A stretch of 64,000 bases of DNA from an uncultured Geobacteraceae bacterium (GCA_903876875.1 CAIRBT010000152.1:34133-98132); one strand, 5' to 3'; shown: positions 1-10,126, numbered from the stretch's first letter. Numbers and translations: made by a program. Notes: generated by a model from the sequence alone, not told the origin.

Positions 1-573
1 CGGGTTAAGCACCAGTGACAGGGCAATGATACCCACCTGTGCATTTCCTGACAGTACATATTGAGCCGTCTGGGAGATATTATCACCAAAAACCAGCTTT
101 GGCAGTACCCTGTCCCATACGCCTGCTGAGCGCAACGCTTCTTCTGCTCGCGTGCCGTACGGGGCATGCTTCGGATTGGCAATCGCTATCTTGGTGAACT
201 TTGGATCCGTAAGACTGGCCAGGGTTAACTTTGTGGCGTCCACCTCCGCACTCCAGATTACGATGCGGCCAACGGCATACGGCTTGACTTCGGATGCTGC
301 CAGCCCCTTCTTAGCAAGTTCACGTGGGAAGCCAATGTCAGCGGAAAAAAACAGGTCGTAGGGGGCACCTTGTTGGATCTGGGTGAGAAATTTACCGGAC
401 GATCCATAGACAACCTGCACCTCATCACCGGCATGGTTTTTGTTAAAACCGGTCACAATTTCATCCATGGCAAACTTGAGGTCAGCCGCAGCGGCAACGG
501 TAATTTTCTCTGCATGGGCAGAGCTTACCAGCAACAGGCTGCCGACTATGAGCAGTGATATGAACAGTTTCAT
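1..573 (-). CDS. modA: Molybdate/tungstate ABC transporter substrate-binding protein ModA (C-terminus cut by window edge)
   Basis: Reverse-strand translation from ATG at 573: MKLFISLLIVGSLLLVSSAHAEKITVAAAADLKFAMDEIVTGFN...YGSSGKFLTQIQQGAPYDLFFSADIGFPRELAKKG; signal peptide plus ModA-type motifs. Not in the ORF track because it runs off the window. Confidence 0.9.
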   Translation of the reverse strand, partial: MKLFISLLIVGSLLLVSSAHAEKITVAAAADLKFAMDEIVTGFNKNHAGDEVQVVYGSSGKFLTQIQQGAPYDLFFSADIGFPRELAKKGLAASEVKPYAVGRIVIWSAEVDATKLTLASLTDPKFTKIAIANPKHAPYGTRAEEALRSAGVWDRVLPKLVFGDNISQTAQYVLSGNAQVGIIALSLVLNP

Positions 574-838
574 GATGTTATTCTCCTCTGTGTCCGGGCT
601 TTACCTCCACTGACATACGCCATTACCGGCTATCAGATGTAATACATAACGTATGCCAATACAATATTATTTAAAAAGGTAACAGTTCTCGCGGGTTTGC
701 ACGTAGTACTCAACAGAGGAGAACGGGGTTATGCAGTAACTTTCAGCAAAAGCGGGAGGGGGTGTGCAGAAAATAGCCACCGGCGAAACCCCGGCTTGGC
801 GAGAGCAGACGGATTTGCGGCAGATTCCCCCTCAGTCC

Positions 839-1009
839 GACAGGCTCCTCGCTCGCTGCATTGCCATGGTGATCGTCTGGAACGAACTGGCACAGGGAAA
901 CAGCACGTATGCTGCGAGGCTGGTTGCGCTTAACAGTATCTTCCAGGTACTCTTTTACACCGTTTATGCTTGGATATTCATAACGCTGTTGCCACCGCTG
1001 GTTGGCCTG
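839..1009 (+). pseudogene. Remnant of an ACR3-family arsenite efflux transporter
   Basis: Within ORF 764..1171 the stretch [57 protein letters not shown] matches the ACR3 core ([11 protein letters not shown]...[21 protein letters not shown]); flanks are unrelated. Confidence 0.75.
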
Positions 1010-1072
1010 AAGGGGATGGGAGTGTGGCACGTGTGGGCTAACCAATCGGCTTCGCCCACCCCCCGAATCTTA

Positions 1073-1744
1073 CTACGCTATGGTATGCCGTATATCCTTC
1101 CCCTTCACCATAAAGATCACCATTTCAGCGATGTTCGTGGCATGGTCGGCAATCCGCTCCAGGGATTTTGAGACATAGTTGAGCTTCAGTGCCCGCGAGA
1201 TGGTTGCCGGGTCTTCAATCATAAACGTCAACAGCTCCCGTTGAATCTGATTGTTCAGTTCGTCGATAAAGCTGTCGTCCTTGCACACTTTGACCGCCAA
1301 TTCGGCGTTACCCTGTACGAAGGCGTCCAGAGCCTCCTTGACCATAATTTCAGCCCGGTTGGCCATCCGGGGGATGTCAATATAGGGCTTGAGTGGCGGC
1401 TCTTCATTAAGCTCGCGGGCTCGTTTCGCAATATTGGCACATTGGTCGCCCATTCGCTCCAGATCGGTAACAATCTTCAGGGCTATGGTGATAAAACGTA
1501 AATCCCGTGCCGCAGGCTGACGCAGAGCCAGCAGTTCAAGGCACCGTTCATCTATTTCCATTTCCGCACCGTTAACCTCGTGGTCAAAAGCTATGGTACG
1601 TTCTGCCAGCGGTGTATCCCGCTCAACCAGTGACTTGATTGAATTGGCGATCATTAATTCAACTTTACCGGCCATAACCAGAATGCTCTGGCGCAAGTCG
1701 TTTAACTCAATATCGAATGCGGTACTGATGTGTTCATGGTTCAT
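1073..1744 (-). CDS. phoU: Phosphate transport system regulator PhoU
   Basis: Two PhoU-type repeats ([60 protein letters not shown]); next to pstB. Confidence 0.95.
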   Translation of the reverse strand: MNHEHISTAFDIELNDLRQSILVMAGKVELMIANSIKSLVERDTPLAERTIAFDHEVNGAEMEIDERCLELLALRQPAARDLRFITIALKIVTDLERMGDQCANIAKRARELNEEPPLKPYIDIPRMANRAEIMVKEALDAFVQGNAELAVKVCKDDSFIDELNNQIQRELLTFMIEDPATISRALKLNYVSKSLERIADHATNIAEMVIFMVKGKDIRHTIA

Positions 1745-1819
1745 ATCTGCTCCTGACTCTGATAGTTGACAGTGGTTGGTTATCTTTTAACGGAATAAAC
1801 GCTGAAAATACAGATCTTA

Positions 1820-2602
1820 TTAACCAAAGCGTCCGGTTATGTAATCTTCTGTCTGCTTTTTCTCCGGGTTGGTAAAAATCATTCGGGTGCCGCCCGCCTC
1901 CACCAGCTCCCCCAGGTAGAAAAATGCGGTCACGTCCGATACTCGCGCCGCCTGCTGCATGTTGTGGGTGACTATCACGATGGTATAGCTTTTTTTCAAC
2001 TCTTCGATCAACTCTTCAATCTTGAGGGTGGAGATCGGGTCAAGGGCCGAACAGGGCTCGTCCATCAGGATAACGTCCGGATTGACGGCGATGGCACGGG
2101 CGATGCAAATGCGCTGAGCCTGACCTCCGGAGAGCCCCAGAGCCGAATCATGGAGCCGGTCTTTCACCTCATTCCAGATAGCGGCACTTTTGAGACTCCG
2201 CTCCACCGCCTCGTCCAGGGTTGACTTGTCGTTGACTCCGGCTATTCTCAGGCCATAGACAATGTTTTCATAGATGGACTTCGGAAAGGGATTGGACTGC
2301 TGAAACACCATGCCGATATTGCGCCGCAGGGAGATGACGTCGGTTGCCGGATCATTTATTTCGCCGCCGTTGAAACGAATACTGCCGTCAATACGGGCAC
2401 TCTCGACCAGATCATTCATCCGGTTAAAACAGCGGAGCAGGGTGGATTTCCCGCATCCCGATGGTCCGATAAAAGCGGTTACCTGATTGCGTGCCATATC
2501 AAGGTTGATGTTCTTTAAGGCATGAGCCGTACCGTAATGCAGATTCAGATTGGATACTGAAAGGATGGCCTGGCTCTTTTCCTGCTGTTGTGTCAGTTCC
2601 AT
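1820..2602 (-). CDS. pstB: Phosphate ABC transporter ATP-binding protein PstB
   Basis: Walker [10 protein letters not shown], signature LSGGQAQR, Walker B VILMDEP. Confidence 0.96.
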   Translation of the reverse strand: MELTQQQEKSQAILSVSNLNLHYGTAHALKNINLDMARNQVTAFIGPSGCGKSTLLRCFNRMNDLVESARIDGSIRFNGGEINDPATDVISLRRNIGMVFQQSNPFPKSIYENIVYGLRIAGVNDKSTLDEAVERSLKSAAIWNEVKDRLHDSALGLSGGQAQRICIARAIAVNPDVILMDEPCSALDPISTLKIEELIEELKKSYTIVIVTHNMQQAARVSDVTAFFYLGELVEAGGTRMIFTNPEKKQTEDYITGRFG

Positions 2603-2621
2603 AAAAATTCCTTACTTCGTA

Positions 2622-4217
2622 TTAAAAGGTAGAGGTGGTGTATCTGCTGCGCATCCGGTTACGCAGGTAAATCGCCGTACTACTGGCAATGATGACGATT
2701 GCCAGCAGCAACATGGTGGTAACATAGACCATCGGTTTTGCCGCCTCAACGTTGGGTGATTGAAAGCCGATATCGTAGATATGAAATCCCAGATGCATGA
2801 ATTTACGATCCATGTGGAAAAAGGGGAAGTTCGTATCAAAGGGAAGTGTGGGTGCCAACTTGACGACCCCGACAATCATCAATGGAGCCACTTCACCGGC
2901 GGCACGGGCCATGGAAAGAATCAGGCCGGTCATGATGCCGGGGGTTGCCATGGGGAGCAGAATTTTTACCAGCGTCTGGAATTTGGTCGCTCCCAGTGCC
3001 AGTGACCCTTCACGGATCCCCTTGGGGATTGAGGCCAAAGATTCCTCCGTGGCGACGATGATGACCGGAACGGTCAACAGTGCCAGGGTGAGGCTGGACC
3101 AGAGAATGCCCCCCGTACCAAAGGTGGGGGTCGGCAGCCGTTCGGGGAAAAGCAGTGAATCCAGGGTGCCGCCGATGCCATAGACGAAGAAACCGAGGCC
3201 GAAGACCCCGTAGACAATGGAGGGGACACCGGCAAGGTTGTTGACCGCAATGCGTACCATGCGGGTCACCAGACCGTCCCGTGCATATTCCCGCAGATAG
3301 ATGGCGGCCACAACGCCAAAGGGGAGTGAAAAGAGGCTCATGAGCAGCACCATCATGACGGTACCAAAAATAGCCGGGAACAAGCCCCCTTCGGTATTTG
3401 ATTCGCGGGGGTCATCCATGAGCAACTCCCGAACCCGTTCCAGATAGGCCGCACATTTGGCAAAAAACGACATGCTGTTCGGTTGCTGGAAAGCCACAAT
3501 TTCCACAAGGGCAATCTCTTTCGCGGCGCCGGAGACGTCGGTAAACTGTGCGGTAATCCGGTTGATATCAGCCAAAGTCGCCGTGGCCTTTTCATTAAGT
3601 TGGGCAAATTCAGCCAGCACTTTCTCCCGGGTAGCGGTGAGTTCGGCGATGGCCCCCCTGTTCTGTTCTGCTCCTTTATATTCCAGCTTGAGCAGTTGCA
3701 GGCGATACCGTTCAGCCCTATTGTTCAAGCTTGACATCTGCTGTTTAATGGTAGCGGTGGCTTTCATGCGCTCGGCAACAATCCGCAGCGCCTGCTGAAG
3801 CTGTCCGGGGGGGGCCGTTGCGGTGAGTGGAGCCCCTTCCGCCGTCACACCGGCCAAAAAGCCAAAGAAATTGCCATGTTCGCGGCGTTCCAGCAACAGA
3901 GCAGTGGCAGGCAGGGAGCGGGAGACAATATCTTTCTCGTCAATCCAGCGAAAATCCTGTCCCAGCAGATCCCGGTTGGCAACTTTAAGCTGAAGCCGCT
4001 TTTTGCCGGTAAGCGGATTATTTTCTTCCTGGGTTACCTGCCCCAGAGCGGCAGTGCCGTCGGTCAGCGTATACTTAACAAGTGAGCGGGGCCAGAAATA
4101 GCCGAGGCCGTTGGTCATCACCACACCGACCAGTGCCAGTGACATTACCAGTATGATTGCCAGTGCCGCACCGGTTGCCAGCACATACGGTTCTCCGGTT
4201 TTCCAGAACAGTTTCAT
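2622..4217 (-). CDS. pstA: Phosphate ABC transporter permease PstA with enlarged N-terminal extracytoplasmic region
   Basis: C-terminal PstA permease core; ATG at 4217 (MKLFWKTGEPYV) preferred over the TTG at 4229; coiled-coil-like insertion after the first TM. Confidence 0.9.
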   Translation of the reverse strand: MKLFWKTGEPYVLATGAALAIILVMSLALVGVVMTNGLGYFWPRSLVKYTLTDGTAALGQVTQEENNPLTGKKRLQLKVANRDLLGQDFRWIDEKDIVSRSLPATALLLERREHGNFFGFLAGVTAEGAPLTATAPPGQLQQALRIVAERMKATATIKQQMSSLNNRAERYRLQLLKLEYKGAEQNRGAIAELTATREKVLAEFAQLNEKATATLADINRITAQFTDVSGAAKEIALVEIVAFQQPNSMSFFAKCAAYLERVRELLMDDPRESNTEGGLFPAIFGTVMMVLLMSLFSLPFGVVAAIYLREYARDGLVTRMVRIAVNNLAGVPSIVYGVFGLGFFVYGIGGTLDSLLFPERLPTPTFGTGGILWSSLTLALLTVPVIIVATEESLASIPKGIREGSLALGATKFQTLVKILLPMATPGIMTGLILSMARAAGEVAPLMIVGVVKLAPTLPFDTNFPFFHMDRKFMHLGFHIYDIGFQSPNVEAAKPMVYVTTMLLLAIVIIASSTAIYLRNRMRSRYTTSTF

Positions 4218-4225
4218 ACTACCTC

Positions 4226-6454
4226 TCAATATCTTCCGTACTTTTTGCGGAACCGTTGGCGGAGTGCTTCGGCAACCGTATTAATGATAAACGTGAAAAT
4301 AAACAGCAATACCGCCGAGAGAAAGAGCACCCGGTACAGTGAGCTGTTGAACGGAGCTTCCGGAATTTCCACGGCAATGTTGGCCGACAGAGAACGGAGG
4401 CCGTTGAAGAGACTCCAACTCATAATCGGCGTGTTGCCGGTGGCCATCAGGACGATCATGGTTTCGCCGATGGCACGGCCAAAACCGATCATGATTGCCG
4501 AGAAGACGCCGGGAAGAGCCGAGGGAAGCACCACCCGCCAGGCGGTCTGCCAGCGACTGGCTCCCAGGGCGAGGGATGCCGCGGTCAGGTTACGGGGCAC
4601 ATTGGAAATGGCATCTTCGGCAATGGTAAAGATGATCGGGATCACCGCAAAGCCGAGGGCAATGGCGATAATGATGCTGTTGCGCTGGTCGTAGCGAACC
4701 CCCAGCGAACTGAACAGCCACTGTTTGAAGTCCCCTGCAAAAAGGTGAAGCTCGGCGAGGCCTGATAGTATGAAGGCCAGATAGATGCCGATCATCACCA
4801 CCGGCACCATGGCAAAAAACTCCCGGCCACGGGTAAGCCGCTGAAGCAGAGAGGCGTTTTTGATCCGCTTCCAGAAGAAAATGGTCACCAGCAGCATCAG
4901 CGGCACGATGACAAAACTGAGGAAGATGGTGAGTATGCTTGAGTCAACCAGCGGTGCCAGCCAGAGTCCGGCCAGAAAACCGATCACCACCGACGGGATG
5001 GCGGCCATGATTTCGACCACCGGCTTGATGCGCCCTTTCAGCTTGGGAGCCATAAACTGGCTGGTGTACAGTGCACCAAGCAGTGCCAACGGTATGGCAA
5101 AGATCATGGCACAGAACGTCGCCTTGAGGGTGCCGAACAAAAGGGGCGTCAGGCTTAATTTCGGCTCATAGTCATCACTGGCCGAAGAGGATTGCCAGGC
5201 ATATTCCGGCTTATCATACCCTTCATACCAAACTTTGCCGAACAGGGTACCAAAAGATATTTCCGGGTGGGGAATATCCAGTTTCCAGAGGGATATTTTG
5301 TTGCTGCCATCCAGGGCTGACAGACTATTCCCCTTTGGTGAGAGGGCTGCCATGACCAGGGGAGCCGCACTGTTCAGGGAGAGCAGGTTCCGTTCCGAGG
5401 TCATGTGGTCGGCATTAAGAGCGGTTGCCGCCACTGAAAAGATCGTTTTATCCCGTGACGAAGCGATAAGCTGGGTGACCGGATTCATCGTTTTGCTAAG
5501 TGTGTGGATACGGGTCAGCTGCTTATCTTCACTACTCCCCGGCTTTTTGACCGGAAACCAGGTGGACAGCCCGCCGGAGGCGTCGCCGACCGCCACAGAA
5601 ATGTCACCGAGTACCAGTGTCAGGGCGGTGATTGCTGTGTGTCCGGTGGAGGTTTCCACGGAATCAAGCAGTCGGGGTTGCCCCGGCTCCGAGATATCCC
5701 AGCGGAGCAGCATGCCGTTTGTTGTCCCGGCGTAGAGGAAATGCCCTTTGGAATCAACCGTGACAGCGGTGAGTTGCCCCGGCAGCGGATCGGTAATGTC
5801 AACGTCACTGCTGCTCTGTTTTTCATTGCCAAGGAAGTCTTTCTCAACCGTCCGGCCAGTAATGTGCAGGCGGTTTCCCTCCCTGCGGTCAACCCGCACA
5901 GCACCCTTTTCACCCAGTGAGCGTACGAATGACTGCTGGGCACCCAATGACGGCGGAAACTGCAACGCCTCTTGTGTGGTGAGTTCATTGGTGAATGTGA
6001 CGACACCCTGTGCATCCTTGGCCGTAGAAAAAGCCACCGTCACCGGCGTAATCGCCCCATTATTCCAGAGCAGGTTACAGGTTGATTTGCCGACATTCTC
6101 CGAGAAGATGACCTTCGATGCCCCTGCAGGAATGTTCGGTACCGGTATGTCCGCAACGACTGTACCGCTTGCTGCATTAATGAAATGGAAGGTGCCGGTA
6201 TCATCAAGGAGAAAGGCACCCCGCTGCTCTTCGTCGGCACCAACGGCCAGGAAATGGGCACTTTTGATGGTTTCCGGCAGGGTGAGTGAAGCGGCAACCG
6301 TGGCCGAAGCCGGGAAGAACAACGGCAGTGATACCTTGGATATCATTACCAGGATCCAGACCACGGAGACGATGACCATTATTCCGCCAACGCGAATGAT
6401 AGCTTCGGCAATGCGGTCGTTACGACGGGATTTGTCAGTGTGATTTTTCGGCAT
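4226..6454 (-). CDS. pstC: Phosphate ABC transporter permease PstC with large beta-propeller-like insertion
   Basis: 742 aa; C-terminal PstC core (AIPSVVIGFLAGLWLAP, ALGASRWQTAWRVVLP, GRAIGETMIVLMATG); N-terminal WD-like segments (GHFLYAGTTNGMLLRWD, GNSLSALDGSNKISLWKLD). Confidence 0.9.
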   Translation of the reverse strand: MPKNHTDKSRRNDRIAEAIIRVGGIMVIVSVVWILVMISKVSLPLFFPASATVAASLTLPETIKSAHFLAVGADEEQRGAFLLDDTGTFHFINAASGTVVADIPVPNIPAGASKVIFSENVGKSTCNLLWNNGAITPVTVAFSTAKDAQGVVTFTNELTTQEALQFPPSLGAQQSFVRSLGEKGAVRVDRREGNRLHITGRTVEKDFLGNEKQSSSDVDITDPLPGQLTAVTVDSKGHFLYAGTTNGMLLRWDISEPGQPRLLDSVETSTGHTAITALTLVLGDISVAVGDASGGLSTWFPVKKPGSSEDKQLTRIHTLSKTMNPVTQLIASSRDKTIFSVAATALNADHMTSERNLLSLNSAAPLVMAALSPKGNSLSALDGSNKISLWKLDIPHPEISFGTLFGKVWYEGYDKPEYAWQSSSASDDYEPKLSLTPLLFGTLKATFCAMIFAIPLALLGALYTSQFMAPKLKGRIKPVVEIMAAIPSVVIGFLAGLWLAPLVDSSILTIFLSFVIVPLMLLVTIFFWKRIKNASLLQRLTRGREFFAMVPVVMIGIYLAFILSGLAELHLFAGDFKQWLFSSLGVRYDQRNSIIIAIALGFAVIPIIFTIAEDAISNVPRNLTAASLALGASRWQTAWRVVLPSALPGVFSAIMIGFGRAIGETMIVLMATGNTPIMSWSLFNGLRSLSANIAVEIPEAPFNSSLYRVLFLSAVLLFIFTFIINTVAEALRQRFRKKYGRY

Positions 6455-6517
6455 ACAAACTCGATTTGTTCATGATAGGCCCCTCCCGGTGAGGAGGGGC
6501 CGTAATGGTAAGGCGCG

Positions 6518-7483
6518 TTACTTGAGGGCTTTCAACTGATCTTCAACCATTTTGGCGGTCAGCGGGTCATAGCCATCCTTCACAACAATTTCCTGCCCTT
6601 CTTTCGACAGGGCGAACTTCAAGAACTCTTCCACCACTTTTGGTAGTGGCTGACCCGGTTTTTTGGCGACGTAGATGTAGAGCATACGAGCCAGGGGATA
6701 TTTTCCGGAGAGTACGTTCTGGTAGTTGGCGGCTTCAACCGGGCCACCTTTTTTATCGGAGAGCGGCAGGGGGCGGACGCCGGAAGTTGCGTAGCCGATG
6801 CCGGAGTAGCCAATGCCGGAAATGTCGTGGGCAACGCCTTCAACCACTGAAGCGGAACCGGGTTGTTCCTTGACACTGTTTTTGTAATCGCCCCCTTTGA
6901 GGGAGTGCTCTTTAAAGTAACCATAGGTACCGGATGCGGAGTTACGGCCATAGAGGCTGATCGGCATGGCAGCAAGTTTTCCGGTTACTCCCAACTGTCC
7001 CCATGTGGTGATTTCGGCCAGACCACGTTTACGGGTTTTGGAGAAAATGGCATCGACTTCATCAAGGGAAAGGCTTTTAATTGGGTTGTCTTTGTTGACA
7101 TAGACCGCCAGAGAGTCGAGAGCCACGCCGATCTTGGTCGGCTTATAGCCATATTTCTTTTCGAAATCTTCCAGTTCCTTGGCCTTCATTTCGCGAGACA
7201 TGGGGCCGAGCTGAGCCGTTCCTGCAATCAGTGCGGGAGGAGCGGTGCTGGAGCCTTTTCCTTCAATCTGGATGTTGACGTTCGGATATTTCTTTTTGAA
7301 CCCTTCTGCCCAATAGGTCATCAGGTTGTTGAGCGTATCAGAGCCGATACTGCCCAGATTTCCGGCAACACCAGACGTTGCTTTGTATTTGACCAGCTTG
7401 GCATCGACCTTGGTCGGTGCTGCGTGGGCTGCAACTGCGGTTGCTGTGAAGAGTGCTGCTACTAACACTGTCTTTTTGAACAT
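6518..7483 (-). CDS. pstS: Phosphate ABC transporter substrate-binding protein PstS
   Basis: Signal peptide; GSDTLNNLMTYWAEGFKKKYPNVNIQIEGKGSSTAPPALIAG; SLYGRNSASGTYGYF. Confidence 0.95.
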   Translation of the reverse strand: MFKKTVLVAALFTATAVAAHAAPTKVDAKLVKYKATSGVAGNLGSIGSDTLNNLMTYWAEGFKKKYPNVNIQIEGKGSSTAPPALIAGTAQLGPMSREMKAKELEDFEKKYGYKPTKIGVALDSLAVYVNKDNPIKSLSLDEVDAIFSKTRKRGLAEITTWGQLGVTGKLAAMPISLYGRNSASGTYGYFKEHSLKGGDYKNSVKEQPGSASVVEGVAHDISGIGYSGIGYATSGVRPLPLSDKKGGPVEAANYQNVLSGKYPLARMLYIYVAKKPGQPLPKVVEEFLKFALSKEGQEIVVKDGYDPLTAKMVEDQLKALK

Positions 7484-7538
7484 GTACTGTTCCTCCTGAA
7501 TGCAAGATGTTTAATTGGTTCTATCATAACAGACCAAT

Positions 7539-7556
7539 GTGACAACGATGTTACAG
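7539..7556 (-). promoter_or_regulatory. Putative Pho box upstream of pstS
   Basis: Minus strand CTGTAAC-ATCG-TTGTCAC: two 7-mers at 11-bp spacing, as in CTGTCAT-N4-CTGTCAY. Confidence 0.55.
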
Positions 7557-7579
7557 ATTGGCAAAGAGTTGGTTAAATA

Positions 7580-9343
7580 TTACTCCGTCAGGTGTTTTTT
7601 CACGGTAAAGGAGAAATGTGAACCTTTGCCCATGTCACTTTCGACAGCAATTGTCCCCCCATGGAGCTGGACGATGTGCTTGACAATTGCCAGCCCAAGT
7701 CCCGTCCCCCCCTGTTCACGGGAGCGTGCCTCATCGACACGGTAGAAGCGTTCGAATATTCTCGGCAGATCCTTGAAGGGGATGCCTATGCCGGTGTCAA
7801 CGATCGAAACTTTGATAAAATCACCCGTATCCTCGGTGAAGAGGCGTATGGAACCCTCCTGCGGGGTGTATTTGATGGCATTTTCAATAAGATTAAGCAC
7901 AACCTGTTCAAGGCGTCCCTGATCTGCCAGCACCTTGAGCGGAGGGCTGTTTTTCGTCTCATTAACGATGCTGATTTTTTTGTGTGCTGCCTGATCCTGT
8001 AACAGCAGGCAGGCTTTTGCGATGGTTCCGGACACGTCCGTGGGATGCAGTTCGATGACTACTTCCTTTGTTTCAAGGCTTGACAGAACAAGAATATCAT
8101 TTATCAGGTTTGTCAGCCGTTCAGAATGACTGGCAATAATTTCAACAAATTTTACCGCACGAACAGAATCGGAAGTCAAAGCTCCGTTCAGGAGTGTTTC
8201 TGCATACCCTTTGATAATAGTCACCGGAGTTCGCAGCTCATGAGATACATTTGCCACAAAATCACGCCGCATATTTTCAGCTTTTTTCAACTCGGTAATA
8301 TCATGAAATACCGCCACAATACCGTGCCGGGAGCCATCAACGTGAAGCGGTACCCAATGGGTTAAGAGGGTAGTCTCATTTGATTGAATAGAAATTTCTC
8401 GTACCAGCTCATTTGCATGCTGTTCATCCAGACTATTGAAAGTGTCGATAAGGTCAGGATGCCGTGAAATCTCAATTAATTTTTTCCCTTCAATGTCACC
8501 GGTAATGGAGAAGATTTTACGAAATGCCGGATTGGCGAGGGTAATGACCCCCTCTGCTGTGGTGACCATAATCCCTTCACCGATACTGCTGAGGATGGTG
8601 TCAAGGCGCTGTTTCTCCGCTGACAGGCTCTGAACCTGATTCTCAATGCGTTCGGACATTTCATTAAGAACGGCGGCCAAAATGCCAACTTCATCTTTCG
8701 ACGTCACGGGGAGTCTTACTTTTGCCCCGAATTTGCCAATGCGGGCAGCAGCATGTGCCATCTCCCGAAGCGGCTTGCTTGTCATGCTGGAAAAAACGTA
8801 ACTGAAGAGTAACGCGAGAAGAATGGTAACAATGGTCGTCCCTCCCACGACACCATGGAGCTGACTTCTGGCGGCTTCAATGTAATCAACCGGCATGGCA
8901 AGCCGGATGATGCCACGATCCCGCCCGCTTTGATAGGTCATTGCGGAATAAATCATCTCCGTCTGGAGTGTGTCAGAGTAGCGGAGGGCGGTACCACTGC
9001 CGTTTTTTAACGCCTCCTGAATTTCCGGTCGCAGTAGATGATTCTCCAAACTTTTCAGTTGTGTCTGCCGGATATCAGAATCGCCAACCACCTCACCCCG
9101 CTCGGTTAACAGGGTTACCCTCGATTGTATGGCTCCGCCAATTGCGACTGCAAGCTGTTGGGGATCATTCCCTCGGCCGTTACCCACCAGTAATCGAGCA
9201 AGTTTTGTCAGACTGATCAGGTTTGAGCGGCTTTCATCCATCATTGCTGCTTTCAGGGAATGATTAAAGTAGAGAGAAAAACTTCCCGCAATAAGTACAA
9301 TCAGCAGAAAATAGGAGAGGGCCAGTTTCGTTTTGAAATTCAT
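7580..9343 (-). CDS. phoR: Phosphate regulon sensor histidine kinase PhoR
   Basis: HAMP, PAS, HisKA (FVANVSHELRTPVTIIKGYAETLL) and HATPase (GTGLGLAIVKHIV) motifs; ATG at 9343 rather than the TTG at 9358. Confidence 0.92.
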   Translation of the reverse strand: MNFKTKLALSYFLLIVLIAGSFSLYFNHSLKAAMMDESRSNLISLTKLARLLVGNGRGNDPQQLAVAIGGAIQSRVTLLTERGEVVGDSDIRQTQLKSLENHLLRPEIQEALKNGSGTALRYSDTLQTEMIYSAMTYQSGRDRGIIRLAMPVDYIEAARSQLHGVVGGTTIVTILLALLFSYVFSSMTSKPLREMAHAAARIGKFGAKVRLPVTSKDEVGILAAVLNEMSERIENQVQSLSAEKQRLDTILSSIGEGIMVTTAEGVITLANPAFRKIFSITGDIEGKKLIEISRHPDLIDTFNSLDEQHANELVREISIQSNETTLLTHWVPLHVDGSRHGIVAVFHDITELKKAENMRRDFVANVSHELRTPVTIIKGYAETLLNGALTSDSVRAVKFVEIIASHSERLTNLINDILVLSSLETKEVVIELHPTDVSGTIAKACLLLQDQAAHKKISIVNETKNSPPLKVLADQGRLEQVVLNLIENAIKYTPQEGSIRLFTEDTGDFIKVSIVDTGIGIPFKDLPRIFERFYRVDEARSREQGGTGLGLAIVKHIVQLHGGTIAVESDMGKGSHFSFTVKKHLTE

Positions 9344-9347
9344 GGAT

Positions 9348-9587
9348 TTATACCTCAATTTTATAGTCGAAGCCGCGAACTGTTTTGATCATATCACCTT
9401 GTGGCCCCATTTTGCCGCGCAAACGGGTGACGTGGGTAGCAACGGTTCTGGTGTCGTTCATAGTGTTATAGCACCAGACCCGTTATATCAGTTGTTCCCG
9501 ACTGAGAACACACCGCTTATTCTCAAGATTAAAAGCCAGCAATTCTGCCAGATCTTTTTCATCTTCGATTATCAGTACCGTACACAT
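9348..9587 (-). pseudogene. phoB: phoB response regulator pseudogene (large internal deletion plus in-frame stop)
   Basis: One frame reads MCTVLIIEDEKDLAELLAFNLENKRCVLSREQLI*RVWCYNTMNDTRTVATHVTRLRGKMGPQGDMIKTVRGFDYKIEV*: receiver N-terminus joined directly to the winged-helix C-terminus. Confidence 0.88.
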
Positions 9588-9643
9588 GTTACCCCGCAGC
9601 CACCATCAAATGTGCTCATACATATATCTTGTACCATATATTT

Positions 9644-9661
9644 GTTACAACTGTGTTGCAG
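9644..9661 (-). promoter_or_regulatory. Putative Pho box upstream of the phoB pseudogene
   Basis: Minus strand CTGCAACACAGTTGTAAC, 14/18 identical to the pstS-upstream site. Confidence 0.45.
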
Positions 9662-9787
9662 CTGTATAAAGATTGTGTAGAAATTTATTTTTTCGGGGTG
9701 AACGGTACTAAAATTTACAAGAAATTAAGCTGATCGCCACACCACTGTAATATTGGTCGTGTATAGTGGTGAAAAAAGGGTGGATAT

Positions 9788-9979
9788 ATGAAAATAAGAC
9801 CAAGTGAAGACTACTATTTCTGGTGTTGTGACTGGTGTGATACGGAGAATCGGGTGTTCTGGACGAAGCTTGACGGGGGAGCGTACTGCGGCGCGTGTCA
9901 CCGACCGATGAGTTTGCCGGAAAGTGATGCGTCTCATATCGCCTGCTTGTCAACGCACACGTTTTATCCATTGTGGTGA
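9788..9979 (+). CDS. Small putative zinc-ribbon protein (63 aa)
   Basis: ATG preceded by gggtgg; contains CCDWC and CGAC CxxC motifs. Confidence 0.55.
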   Translation: MKIRPSEDYYFWCCDWCDTENRVFWTKLDGGAYCGACHRPMSLPESDASHIACLSTHTFYPLW

Positions 9980-10126
9980 ACCGTGGTTTTGATAGTGCAC
10001 AGAGAGAGTTGTATAAAAAAACGTTGTAATTAGCTCGGCAAGCGCGAACAGAATCTGGTGTACCCCCTTGCCAAAGGGCGTCTTTAATTTCTATCCCTTC
10101 CTGACTCAAGCATCCGCTTTATTTCA

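Noticed and set aside
640-660. ATACATAACGTAT upstream of modA as a ModE/TunR-type box
   Set aside because: Arms only 4-5 bp and no good match to ModE consensus; too weak to report.
5748-6443. 231-aa plus-strand ORF opposite pstC
   Set aside because: Shadow ORF antisense to a well-supported coding frame; no recognisable protein features.
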